The notes under the pieces were generated by a model, which saw only the letters and a list, made by a program, of their open reading frames with translations, was not told the DNA's origin and ran no database searches. From Desulfohalobiaceae bacterium (GTDB taxonomy: Bacteria; Desulfobacterota; Desulfovibrionia; Desulfovibrionales; Desulfothermaceae): a stretch of DNA of 15,931 nucleotides. How positions within the stretch are numbered: the stretch's first letter is position 1; the number at the start of each line of letters is the position of its first letter. Both the position numbers and the translations under genes were made by a program. Shown piece after piece: positions 7,016 to 14,194 of this stretch. The stretch is taken from contig JAIPER010000032.1 of NCBI GenBank assembly GCA_021737115.1, positions 1-15,931 of the forward strand, given 5' to 3'.

Positions 7016-7318
7016 TTAGCAGCTGGTGCAGGAAGAGCACCCACCACTCTGTTCGACTTTCATATTGGATGAGATCCGGAATCCGTAAGGCGAGCCGTCG
7101 ACTTCGATGGGGCTGGCGGTTTCAGCCAGGCTTTTGTCCACGAGAAAGGTGTATCCTTTCACGTCATAGACATCGTCGGTTTCTTTTTGCTCGTCCAGAG
7201 CAAGACCCAGGGAGGGACCGCCTCACCCGGGGGCCATGTAAACCCTGATCGGTTTGACCTCTTGTTGCGCAAAATGCTGGTCCAAGAGTTCCTTGGCGCC
7301 ATCGGTTAAATTCAGCAT
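7016..7318 (-). CDS. HesB/IscA-like selenoprotein (in-frame TGA read as selenocysteine)
   Basis: From the ATG at 7318 (AGGAGG ribosome site 6 nt upstream) to the TAA at 7018-7016, the frame encodes 100 residues if the TGA at 7225-7223 is read as selenocysteine (Sec32). The sequence around it is YMAPGUGGPSLGLALDE. The C-terminus, GGCSSCTSC, has three cysteines. This matches the HesB/IscA-like fold family (Fe-S cluster carriers or related redox proteins), in which the Sec position normally holds cysteine; HesB-like selenoproteins are a known group. Both halves have clean family sequence and the stop lies just before a terminator, which argues against a pseudogene. A SECIS-like hairpin follows the TGA. 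Without recoding the gene would give only 31 residues. The protein is cytoplasmic, and its role in Fe-S or selenium/sulfur chemistry is inferred from the family. Confidence 0.9.
7187..7225 (-). promoter_or_regulatory. Bacterial SECIS element of the HesB-like selenoprotein
   Basis: After the UGA (7225-7223), UUGCUC (7203-7198) pairs perfectly with GAGCAA (7192-7187) around the loop UGGAC. The apical loop begins 25 nt after the UGA, and a G lies in its first two bases. Both fit the general bacterial SECIS pattern recognised by SelB. The pairing was read by eye, not folded. Confidence 0.72.
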
Positions 7319-7646
7319 GATTGTCCTCCTTAACTTGATTTGAAAACGACAAGGTCACCAGGCTGATCAAGCGCGCCGGCTCAATCAGACCCGGGTTGAC
7401 CGATTGTTTGCCGTCAGCCGTGTAGTGCGTACCCGGTGCAGGCACTCGACCCTGACTCAGGGGATTTTTTGATGTCCAGACAGCATTGTCTTATTCGTAT
7501 TCATGGTAGCGGTCTGTTCCGGAGTACGGCTGAACCGCATATGTCTGTTTCATCATGCTTATCCGCTGTGCTGCTGGAGTGCGGCCTGACGTGACCGTGT
7601 ACGGCCTGCTCAGGTAGAAAAATAATACCGCTTGGGAGAAATGTCA
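7319..7646. other. Intergenic stretch without a confident gene
   Basis: The selenoprotein's ribosome site lies at the left end. Beyond that I see no gene, tRNA or clear promoter. The minus-strand frame entering from 7445 overlaps the selenoprotein gene in another register and looks like chance. A short GC hairpin with a T-run near 7450-7470 reads as a plus-strand terminator, but there is no plus-strand gene for it to serve. Confidence 0.5.
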
Positions 7647-7843
7647 AATATCCAGTTTGCGCTCAAGAAAAAACTTAAAGCTTAACACTACAGCGAAACT
7701 TCAGGTGCAATCATATCTTGTATAGAGCCAGTCACGCCTCAAGCGCGTGCCTGGCGGCCCGCAATGCCAGGCTGGAGCCTGGCGATCCCAGCACAAAAGG
7801 GTTTGTTAGCATAAACTTCCGCTGTAGTGTTAACCTGGATATT
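7647..7843. repeat. Nested palindromic element downstream of dapA
   Basis: Two pairs of inverted arms are nested. AATATCCAG (7647-7655) matches CTGGATATT (7835-7843), and TTAACACTACAGCG (7682-7695) matches CGCTGTAGTGTTAA (7820-7833). Inside lies a compact hairpin, GCCAGGCT-GG-AGCCTGGC (7766-7783). AAACTTC occurs as a direct repeat just inside both inner arms. The right end overlaps the dapA stop codon. On the minus strand the left arm is followed by a T-run (AAGTTTTTTC), so the structure may end dapA transcription. A MITE-like insertion is an alternative. No coding capacity is apparent. Confidence 0.7.
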
Positions 7844-8720
7844 AAAGAAGAGACAGACGTGATAGGACCTCCTGCAGTCGGGATTTATTTTCCGGCTGCA
7901 TTTCAACCAGGGGCAGGCGAAATTCAAGTCCTGATTTGTTGATAAGGGCCAGGGCTGTCTTGACCGGGATGGGGTTGGATTCAAGGAACATGGCCCGGCA
8001 CAACGGAGCCAGCTCAAAATGCAGCTTCCGGGCTTGGGTCATGTCCTGTCCGGCACAGGCTGCGCACAGCCCGGCGACCTCTCCGGGCAGAAGATTGCTG
8101 ACCACTGAAACAACGCCCCGTCCCCCTATAGCCATCAAGGGCAGGATCACGAAGTCGTCTCCGGCCAGAACCGAAAAATCAGGCCCACAGTACTCAATCA
8201 CCTCCGAAATCTGATTGATGTTCCCGCTGGCCTCTTTGACCCCGATCACTTCCGGGATCTCTCTGGCCATTCGGCCCATGGTCTCAGGAAGAACGTTGGT
8301 CCCGGTCCGTCCAGGGACATTGTAGACCACCAGGGGCAGGGATGTCTCCCCGGCCACGGCCTTGAAGTGGGCCACCACTCCGGCCTGGGTGGGCTTGTTG
8401 TAATAGGGCGTTATGAGCAGGGCACCGTCTGCTCCGGCCTGCTTGGCAAACCCGGTCAGTTCAACGGCTTCACTGGTGTTGTTGGACCCGGTTCCGGCCA
8501 GGACTGGGACCCTGCCTCCGGCCTGATCGATGCAGATCCTGATGACGCGCTTGTGTTCATCGTGAGTCATGGTGGCTGATTCACCGGTGGTTCCGCAGGG
8601 GACCAGACCGTCTATCCCGGCCGCGATCTGATATTCAATATGCTTGCGCAGTGCATCCTCGTCGATCTCGTTGTTTCGAAAAGGGGTGATCAGGGCGGTG
8701 AAGGCGCCTTTGAATTCCAT
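7842..8720 (-). CDS. dapA: 4-hydroxy-tetrahydrodipicolinate synthase
   Basis: This 292-residue protein has the usual length for DapA. The enzyme condenses pyruvate with aspartate semialdehyde in the diaminopimelate/lysine pathway, in the cytoplasm. The visible active-site residues are T44-T45 (PCGTTGES), Y133 (VVYNVPGRTG), R138 in the same motif and the Schiff-base lysine K162 (GVKEASG). The start at 8720 has a GAGG site about 8 nt upstream. It lies 44 bp downstream of dapF on the same strand, so the two lysine/peptidoglycan genes are probably one transcript. The stop codon overlaps the outer arm of the palindromic element downstream. Confidence 0.97.
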   Translation of the reverse strand: MEFKGAFTALITPFRNNEIDEDALRKHIEYQIAAGIDGLVPCGTTGESATMTHDEHKRVIRICIDQAGGRVPVLAGTGSNNTSEAVELTGFAKQAGADGALLITPYYNKPTQAGVVAHFKAVAGETSLPLVVYNVPGRTGTNVLPETMGRMAREIPEVIGVKEASGNINQISEVIEYCGPDFSVLAGDDFVILPLMAIGGRGVVSVVSNLLPGEVAGLCAACAGQDMTQARKLHFELAPLCRAMFLESNPIPVKTALALINKSGLEFRLPLVEMQPENKSRLQEVLSRLSLL

Positions 8721-8764
8721 AACGGTCCTCGCATACTCTTTCAGGTTTTATAGCGATCCAATTT

Positions 8765-9607
8765 TCAAAGTCCCACCGCCTCCGGGTTGAGTTCCCCGGT
8801 ATAGACCAGGATCGCCTGTCCCCTGAGGAAGACATCGTCTTTCTCCAGGCTGATTTCCAGGTGTTCCCGGCTGGTGGTGACCACAGGAACCTTTTGACCG
8901 CAGTGCCCGAGGGCATTGGCGATCACGGCCGCTGCCGCCGCTCCGGTGCCGCAGGCCAGGGTCTCGTCTTCCACGCCCCGCTCATAGGTTCGAAGAAAGA
9001 TCGATTCATCCTTCCTGATTTCCACGCAGTTGACATTGGCCCCGGCCGGAGCAAAGCGCGGGTGATAGCGGATGGCCGGTCCCATTTCCTCGAGGTTCTC
9101 TGTAAAGGCCCGAGGGGAGAAATAGACGACATGGGGAACACCGGTGTTGACGAAATGGACCGTAATCTTTCGTCCGGAGTCGAGGCTGATAGGGATGTCC
9201 AGTTTCAGATCCCGGGGTTTGGTGAGTTGGACTTTGACCTCTTTGCCCGCCGGATCGACTTCGGCTTTGATCGCACCCGCATCGGTCCCTATGATGTGTC
9301 CGGCCGGGGCCAGCCCGAGTTCATAAGCCAGTCTGGCGGCGCAGCGGGAGCCGTTGCCGCACATCTCCGCCCGGGAGCCGTCGGAATTGTAAAAGTGCCA
9401 GCAGTAATCCGCTTCGGATTCAGCAGGCGGGGACTCTAAAAAGATGAGGCCGTCGGCCCCGATCCCAAAGGACCTGGCGCACAGTTTCCTGGCCCAGTCA
9501 TCCATGGCCTGCCGCTCGATTTTCAGCCGGTTGTTGTCCACGAGGATAAAGTCGTTTCCGCTGCCTTGCATTTTGTAAAAAGGGATGGTCATACGATTAC
9601 TACTCAT
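8765..9607 (-). CDS. dapF: Diaminopimelate epimerase
   Basis: This protein has 280 residues from the start chosen. It interconverts LL- and meso-diaminopimelate. The two catalytic cysteines are visible, C83 in MCGNGSRCAA and C219 in LACGTGAAAAA. FYKMQGSGNDF at the N-terminus, the FNTGVPH-like FVNTGVPHVV and the ERGVEDETLACGTG motif are all typical. The ATG at 9607 was chosen because a weak GGA...AGAGAAG purine-rich stretch precedes it. An ATG at 9634 (289 residues) lacks any ribosome site but cannot be excluded, and an ATG at 9592 also lies in frame. It sits 46 bp downstream of the secreted selenoprotein gene and 44 bp upstream of dapA. Confidence 0.96.
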   Translation of the reverse strand: MSSNRMTIPFYKMQGSGNDFILVDNNRLKIERQAMDDWARKLCARSFGIGADGLIFLESPPAESEADYCWHFYNSDGSRAEMCGNGSRCAARLAYELGLAPAGHIIGTDAGAIKAEVDPAGKEVKVQLTKPRDLKLDIPISLDSGRKITVHFVNTGVPHVVYFSPRAFTENLEEMGPAIRYHPRFAPAGANVNCVEIRKDESIFLRTYERGVEDETLACGTGAAAAAVIANALGHCGQKVPVVTTSREHLEISLEKDDVFLRGQAILVYTGELNPEAVGL

Positions 9608-9680
9608 CTTCTCTGATCCAGGGCGCTTGGCCATATTTTTTGAAATGATACGGTGTCGTCCGGATTTTAGTTTCGGTCCG

Positions 9681-10559
9681 TCATTGTCGAAAGATAGCGG
9701 TAATCTCTTGGTCGGCGTGGATCTCTTCGCTCAGGGCGATGGTCTCGACCTTGACGTTTTCCTCTGGACGCCAACCGGACTCAGGCCTCAACTGCTCTTG
9801 ATCGGGGAGAGTGATTTTACTCACTGTCTTGCCCTTACGATAGGGACGGACCCAGAGCGTCTTTCGGTCTTCGGAAAACCGTTGCCTGACGCCTCCGCCC
9901 GGTCCGCCGCCCAGGAGGATATCGAAAGTCCCGGGATGCCTTTCCAGAAATTCCTGTTCCCTGGTTTTGCCCCAGGGACTGATGCCGAACAGGAGATCCA
10001 CCCGGCCTTTGTTTTTTTCCACCGCTCTGACGGCCCTGTTTTGGGTTTCAGACCAGACTGCATCCTCCTCAGGCACGGGCAGAAGGATAAAGCCGATGCT
10101 GGCCCGGTCCTGGAGACGGATGGTCTTGATCAGGGGGTGGTTTTCGACCGGAAACCAGTTGGAAGGGTAAGGGATGTCCAATGATCTCAGTGTCTGGGCC
10201 TCGACGGAACAGAGCATGCCCAGATCGTAGTCGAGGCGGGCGAAGGCGCGGGCGAGTCGAGCGTAGTGCGCATCAGGGTGCCGGATCTTTTGGATTCGCT
10301 CGAACTCGTAAGGGCCGGCAACCGCCAGGAATTTTTCATCCCCGGTTCCGGATTCCTCCCGTAAGCTCTGCAAGAGGGTGGCCCGCCGGGCCAAACCGCC
10401 GATTGTCTTTGAGCCTCAGGTTGGACAGGGTGTATGCTTGCCGAAGGTGTTGGCGCTGTAAACGACAACAAGTCCCTGTGACTCGGAATGCGCAGGCCCA
10501 GCCCCCCAGAAAAAAAGCAGAATGGGCAGGAAGAACAGGAAAGTAGTGCAGAGTCTCAT
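9681..10559 (-). CDS. Secreted selenoprotein with CxxU motif, degenerate 5'-nucleotidase/UshA-like fold
   Basis: From the ATG at 10559 to the stop at 9681 the frame encodes 292 residues if the TGA at 10418-10416 is read as selenocysteine (Sec48). Residues 1-25 form a signal peptide (charged start, hydrophobic FLFFLPILLFFW core, small residues near AHS), so the protein is exported. Sec48 lies in HTPCPTUGSKTIGGLARR; C45 and Sec48 make a CxxU redox pair of thioredoxin type. GGLARRATLL and the later DILLGGGPGGG resemble secreted UshA/5'-nucleotidase-like metallophosphoesterases. However, the usual metal ligands (the N-terminal D-x-H and the GHxH) are not seen, so phosphatase activity is doubtful. 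The ATG overlaps the HU stop codon (ATGA), suggesting translational coupling. Reading only the part after the TGA would give a false 237-residue TTG-start protein without its signal peptide. Confidence 0.85.
10379..10418 (-). promoter_or_regulatory. Bacterial SECIS element of the CxxU selenoprotein
   Basis: Following the UGA (10418-10416), UGGCCC (10393-10388) pairs perfectly with GGGCCA (10384-10379) around the loop GGC. The loop starts 28 nt after the UGA and begins with G. This agrees with the general bacterial SECIS form. The loop is short; the fold was judged by eye. Confidence 0.65.
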
Positions 10560-10834
10560 CTTTGGTTTAGATACTCCCGTAAGCCCTTTCCAACACGGAA
10601 AAAGGGCAGTTTTTTAGGCTTGACCTTGACGAGTTCGCCGGTACTGGGGTTTCTTCCGGTGTAGCCCTGGTATTCCTTGATCTTGAAGCTGCCGAACCCT
10701 CTGATTTCGACCCGTTTGCCGTCTTTCAGGGCCTCCTTGATCGAATCGAAAAACGTACTGACGATAATTGTGGCTTCATCCATCGAAATGGACAGCCGTT
10801 CAGCCAGGGTTTTGATCAATTGGCTTTTATTCAT
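10556..10834 (-). CDS. HU/IHF-family DNA-binding protein
   Basis: This 92-residue protein has the full HU/IHF length. VEIRGFGSFKIK (residues 42-53) and GRNPSTGELVKVKPKKLPFFRVGKGLRE (about 60-86) are the family signature and the DNA-binding arm with its Pro-containing RNP tip. It bends DNA as a dimer in the nucleoid. The arm resembles the IHF-beta side of the family, but HU and IHF cannot be separated reliably here. AGGAGGAGG lies about 6 nt upstream of the ATG at 10834. Its TGA overlaps the ATG of the selenoprotein gene (ATGA at 10559-10556). Confidence 0.95.
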   Translation of the reverse strand: MNKSQLIKTLAERLSISMDEATIIVSTFFDSIKEALKDGKRVEIRGFGSFKIKEYQGYTGRNPSTGELVKVKPKKLPFFRVGKGLREYLNQR

Positions 10835-10867
10835 CTCTTCCTCCTCCTATGCGTTTAGGGAAATGAC

Positions 10868-10926
10868 GGGTAAATCGCTTTACCCCTTGAATTCATTATA
10901 TTGTTCAAAATGAGAAAATTTGTCAA
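10868..10926 (-). promoter_or_regulatory. Candidate promoter and 5' leader hairpin of the HU gene
   Basis: On the minus strand TTGACA (10926-10921) and TATAAT (10900-10895) are perfect boxes but 20 bp apart, longer than the usual 17. CAATAT at 18 bp is an alternative -10. Just downstream, GGGTAAA (10885-10879) and TTTACCC (10874-10868) form a 7-bp hairpin with a GCGA loop in the leader, ahead of the ribosome site. Confidence 0.5.
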
Positions 10927-10947
10927 GGGTTTATTTGACACTTGAGC

Positions 10948-10988
10948 AAAAAAAAACACTTAGACATGTGCTCTGATCGTGTGTTTTT
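10948..10988 (-). terminator. Possible terminator between prfB and the HU gene
   Basis: On the minus strand AAAAACAC (10988-10981) can pair with GTGTTTTT (10959-10952), ending in a run of nine T. The loop is long (21 nt) and the stem AT-rich, so the call is modest. It is about 80 bp past the prfB stop and just ahead of the HU promoter candidate. Confidence 0.4.
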
Positions 10989-11070
10989 GATATAAAAAAC
11001 AATATAATTAAAATACTTGCTTCGAAAAAGCCTTGATCGGAAAAAGGAAGATTTTTTTGGGGTCCTGAGG

Positions 11071-12202
11071 TCAGGCACTGCCTTTCAAGGAGTGCAGGTA
11101 AAGCAGATAGTTCCGGATGAATGTGTCCAGGCCTCCATCCAGGACCTTTTCCACGTTCCCTTCCTCGGAATTGGTCCGATGATCCTTGATCAGACGATAG
11201 GGCTGCAGGGTGTAGGTTCGTATCTGACTTCCCCAGGCGATGGCGCTTTTTTCGGCATATTTTGACTGCTTGTCATCCTCCTGCCGCTGGATCTCTATCT
11301 CATGGAGCTTGGCCTTGAGAATCTTCAGGGCCGCATCCTTGTTCCGGTGTTGTGATTTTTCATTCTGGCACTGGACGACGATGCCCGAAGGCAGATGCGT
11401 CAGCCTGACGGCGGAACTGGTCTTGTTCACCGACTGTCCCCCGGGACCGCTGGACCGGAAAACGTCCACCCTGAGATCTTCATCCCTGACTTCTATCTGG
11501 ATTTCCTGGCTGAGGTCTGGATAGACATCCACAGAGGCAAAGGAGGTGTGCCTCCGTCCGGAGGAGTCAAAGGGGGAAATCCTGATCAATCTGTGGATGC
11601 CCTGCTCCCCTTTGAGGAGCCCGTAGGCGTAAGTCCCTTCCAGTCCGAGGGTGACGCTTTTGACTCCGGCTTCTTCCCCTGGCAGAAAATCAAGGAGTTC
11701 TGTTTTGAAATCGTTGTCCTCGGCCCAGCGGGTGTACATGCGCAGCAGCATCTCGGCCCAGTCCTGGGCCTCGGTCCCTCCTGCCCCGGGGTGGATCTCC
11801 AGAATGGCGTCGGCCTTGTCCTCTTCTTTGGAAAGCAGGGTCTTGAGTTCGATCTTCTGCAGTTTTTTTTCCAGGATCTTGAGCTGATCCGAGAGGGCCT
11901 TGATAAAATCCGGGCTCTGCTCCTCATCCGTGAGTTCGAGCCATTCTTCCAGACTCTTTTTATCCTCCTGCAGACCTGTCAGTTCTTCCATCCAGGTGGA
12001 GAGAGCGCTCTTTTCCCGAAGATAGGGGGTAAACCGGTCCGGATCGTTCCAGATATCAGGGTTGCTCAGGAACTGTTCGAGTTCGCCCAGTCGGTGTCTG
12101 GTCTGCTCGAGGTCAAAGACGCCTCCAGAGGGAGTCGAACTGTTCAATGGCCTCCAGGGCTCTTTTCTTTAAGTCGGTGTATTGAACTAATTTTTCTTGC
12201 AT
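11071..12202 (-). CDS. prfB: Peptide chain release factor 2 with programmed +1 frameshift
   Basis: Translation starts at the ATG at 12202, with a purine-rich AAGGGAAAG just upstream. It runs 29 codons to CTT TGA C and continues in the +1 frame, giving about 376 residues (E. coli RF2 is 365). The factor reads UGA and UAA stop codons. The domain-3 GGQ motif that triggers peptide release is in SSGPGGQSVNKTSSAVRLTH (about residues 254-256). The stop-codon-reading SPF tripeptide is at about residue 209 (ISPFDSSGRRHTSFASV). GAGGTEAQDWAEML is another family signature. It follows lnt on the same strand, separated by a repeat-filled 315-bp gap. Starting the gene at an internal TTG (12147) would lose the frameshift and the true N-terminus. 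Confidence 0.96.
12112..12127 (-). promoter_or_regulatory. RF2 programmed +1 frameshift site
   Basis: TGGAGGCGTCTTTGAC on the minus strand contains the CUU UGA C slippery stop (UGA at 12115-12113), with a Shine-Dalgarno-like GGAGG three bases upstream of the CTT. This is the classic RF2 autoregulation site: low RF2 slows termination at UGA and allows slippage into the full-length frame. Confidence 0.95.
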
Positions 12203-12292
12203 GGTCTTTCCCTTATCCAGTTCTTTCGTTTTGTCCACCGGACAAAACGAAAGAACTGGATATTAATTTGATAAATTTTTAATTTCTATCCC
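12203..12292. other. Long perfect hairpin in the leader of prfB
   Basis: Positions 12214-12236 and 12240-12262 are perfect reverse complements (23 bp, loop ACC). The arms begin TATCCAGTTC and end TTTTGTCC. On the minus strand the hairpin ends 11 nt before the prfB ATG, leaving the ribosome site free just outside. No U-tract follows on the minus strand, so it is not an ordinary terminator of lnt. The rest (12263-12292) is AT-rich and shows nothing else. Confidence 0.85.
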
Positions 12293-12401
12293 GATCAAAC
12301 TGGCAGCTGTGGACTTGAGCTTTATTAGTGTAGCAGCATTCCTGTGTATTACAATAAATATTGGATGGTTATATGTCAGGCCTGCCAGAGGCAGGGCTGA
12401 C
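12293..12401 (+). repeat. ~108-bp dispersed repeat, copy 1
   Basis: It shares its start (GATCAAACTGGCAG), a middle segment (AGCATNCCTGTGT-like) and its end (GTTATATGTCAG plus hairpin) with 14970-15075. The terminal hairpin is GTCAGGCCTGCC-AGA-GGCAGGGCTGAC (12375-12401) with one mismatch. CTGGCAG at the left end can also pair with CTGCCAG in the hairpin. It lies between lnt and prfB. Confidence 0.8.
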
Positions 12402-12402
12402 C

Positions 12403-12523
12403 TCTGACTACTGACCCCTGGAATATGCCCTATGCCTTATGCCTTTCCCCCACTGACTCACTGATTCACCGACTTACTGACTCACTGCATTATTCCCTAT
12501 GCCCCATGCTCTATGCCTTATGC
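12403..12523. repeat. Low-complexity imperfect tandem repeats
   Basis: Two interleaved word families occur. CTATGCC/TTATGCC units lie at about 12424-12443 and 12497-12523, and ACTGACTC/ACTGATTC units at about 12451-12487. The last TATGC unit runs into the lnt stop codon (TAA at 12520-12518). The frame is not conserved and no coding is expected. Confidence 0.75.
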
Positions 12524-14098
12524 TTCTGATCTCCTCACTTTCCGCTCCAGCCTTGCGCCGGCCAAGACCAGAATCAGGAACAGGACTGCAAAGCCAGCCA
12601 GGATCAACTCACGCTGCCGGGAAAAAAACGTCCGACTGGACTGGGTCCTGATCGGGTCGGTTTGCAGGACCGCGGTTGTGAACAGTCCGGAACGTTGCCG
12701 GATATTGCCCCGGGAGGTGATCGCCGCGGAAATCCCGCTGTTGGTGGCCCGCAGGACAGGGCGTCCCTGCTCCACTGCCCGGAGTACCGCCTGATGCAGG
12801 TGCTGCTTTGGAGCGGAAGTTCGTCCGAACCAGGCGTCATTGCTCAGGTTGACCAGAACATTGCTGTTTTCTTCCACCCGCTCGGCTACAAGATTATCGA
12901 ATATTATTTCATAACAAATCAAGATCCCTAAGGCAAGTTTTTTTGTTCGAAGGGGCTTGGTCCGCTTGCCAGGGGAAAAATCGGAGATACCAGGGACCAG
13001 CTTGTCGAGAAAGGGAATAAAATCCGGCAGGGGCACGTATTCTCCAAAGGGAACCAGATGTTCTTTGCCGTAGAACCCGTCGATCTCCCCCTGTTCATTG
13101 AACAGGTAGGCCCGGTTGTAGAGTCGGTAGCCTCCGCCCGGCCGGGGGTCATACCCCGGAGCCCCGGTGAGCAGGGGTACCCCGTGATTTTTGCAGAACT
13201 CTCTGATCAGAGCGGTCAGCTGGCTCTCATCCTTGAGGTAGAAAGGCATGGCGGTCTCCGGCCAGATGATCAGATCCGGATCAAAACCCTGGAGACCCCG
13301 GCGGCTCAGGTCCAGATAGGTTTTCACGGTTTTTTTTTGAAAGCCGGGGCTCCATTTGACGTTTTGCTCGATATTGCCCTGGACGATGAGGGCCTGAAAG
13401 GTGCGGCCGGTTTGCAGCGGGGGTTTGTTCAACTCCCAGATGCCAAGCCCAAGGACGGCCAGGATGAGCGCCAGGGTAGAGAGCCAGGCCGAGGCCGATT
13501 TCTTCCGGGAACCCGCCGCGATCCAGATCCCCGGGAGGATAATCAACCCGGAGAGACCGAGTCCCCCGATGAATTTAACTGCCTGAATGGCTGCGGTCCA
13601 GGGGGCGAACCCCTGGGCCAGGGTCAGCCAGGGGAAAGCGCTCAAAAAATGACTGCGCACCCACTCCAGGATGATCCAGGCCAGTCCGCCGAACAGACCC
13701 AGCCAAAACCAGGAAAATCTTCGGCCGGCCAGGTGAAGGGCGAAAACAAACACGGCCGGATACAGCCCGAGGTAGGCCCCGAGCAGGATGGGGCAGGGCA
13801 GGGACAGAATCCAGGGCAGCGGTCCGAAGTAGTGGACCGGAACGACCACCCAATATAGGCAGGCGGTATAGCTCAGACCTCCGGCCAGCCAGCCTCTCTT
13901 CAGGGCTTCGCGAGGCGACCGGCTCGTCCGGGCGAGGTAGGCGAGGACGGCCGGATAGAACAGCAGCAAAGGGGGGAAGTGCCAGAGCGGATTGGCGAAA
14001 CCGAACCAGGTCGCGGCCAGTCCGATGAGATAGGGCAGGGCGGCCAGAGGCCTTCCCGCATGAATCTGAAAAATATTTCGAGGAGGATGCTGATTCAT
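12518..14098 (-). CDS. lnt: Apolipoprotein N-acyltransferase
   Basis: This protein has 526 residues from the ATG at 14098, which has AGGTGGGAG upstream. A longer in-frame TTG start at 14140 has no support. Lnt adds the third acyl chain to lipoproteins in the inner membrane. The N-terminal ~200 residues carry about six hydrophobic segments. They are followed by the periplasmic nitrilase-like domain with the catalytic triad E281 (WPETAMP), K345 (GKEHLVPFGEYVP) and C395 (ILICYEIIF), and the family motif NLSNDAWFGRTSAPKQH. A last hydrophobic segment (about residues 497-515) and a basic tail close the protein. The length is typical. It lies upstream of prfB on the same strand. Confidence 0.96.
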   Translation of the reverse strand: MNQHPPRNIFQIHAGRPLAALPYLIGLAATWFGFANPLWHFPPLLLFYPAVLAYLARTSRSPREALKRGWLAGGLSYTACLYWVVVPVHYFGPLPWILSLPCPILLGAYLGLYPAVFVFALHLAGRRFSWFWLGLFGGLAWIILEWVRSHFLSAFPWLTLAQGFAPWTAAIQAVKFIGGLGLSGLIILPGIWIAAGSRKKSASAWLSTLALILAVLGLGIWELNKPPLQTGRTFQALIVQGNIEQNVKWSPGFQKKTVKTYLDLSRRGLQGFDPDLIIWPETAMPFYLKDESQLTALIREFCKNHGVPLLTGAPGYDPRPGGGYRLYNRAYLFNEQGEIDGFYGKEHLVPFGEYVPLPDFIPFLDKLVPGISDFSPGKRTKPLRTKKLALGILICYEIIFDNLVAERVEENSNVLVNLSNDAWFGRTSAPKQHLHQAVLRAVEQGRPVLRATNSGISAAITSRGNIRQRSGLFTTAVLQTDPIRTQSSRTFFSRQRELILAGFAVLFLILVLAGARLERKVRRSEA

Positions 14099-14194
14099 GA
14101 CTCCCACCTGGTTCAAAAACGAAGAGCACGGAAACGCCAATCCCTTTGGAACTGCCGGAAAAGAGAAACGACGGCGGGTGATGTTGATCAGGGA

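Noticed and set aside
7164..7445. A 93-codon minus-strand frame over the HesB-like gene
   Set aside because: It overlaps the selenoprotein in another register. It has no family sequence and no ribosome site, and the Sec-containing frame explains the region fully.
7450..7470. Plus-strand terminator CCCTG-ACT-CAGGG with a T-run
   Set aside because: The stem is short and there is no plus-strand gene upstream for it to terminate.
9681..10394. A stand-alone 237-residue protein starting at TTG 10394
   Set aside because: The family sequence, signal peptide and ATG lie upstream across the in-frame TGA at 10418-10416, so this is a fragment of the selenoprotein.
11071..12147. prfB starting at the TTG at 12147 without recoding
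   Set aside because: The CTTTGAC frameshift site with its Shine-Dalgarno-like GGAGG, and the 29-codon upstream frame from a good ATG, are classic for RF2.
13058..13858. A 266-codon plus-strand frame over lnt
   Set aside because: It is antisense to lnt, rich in Gly, Gln and Pro as expected from mirrored GC-rich codons, and has no family signal.
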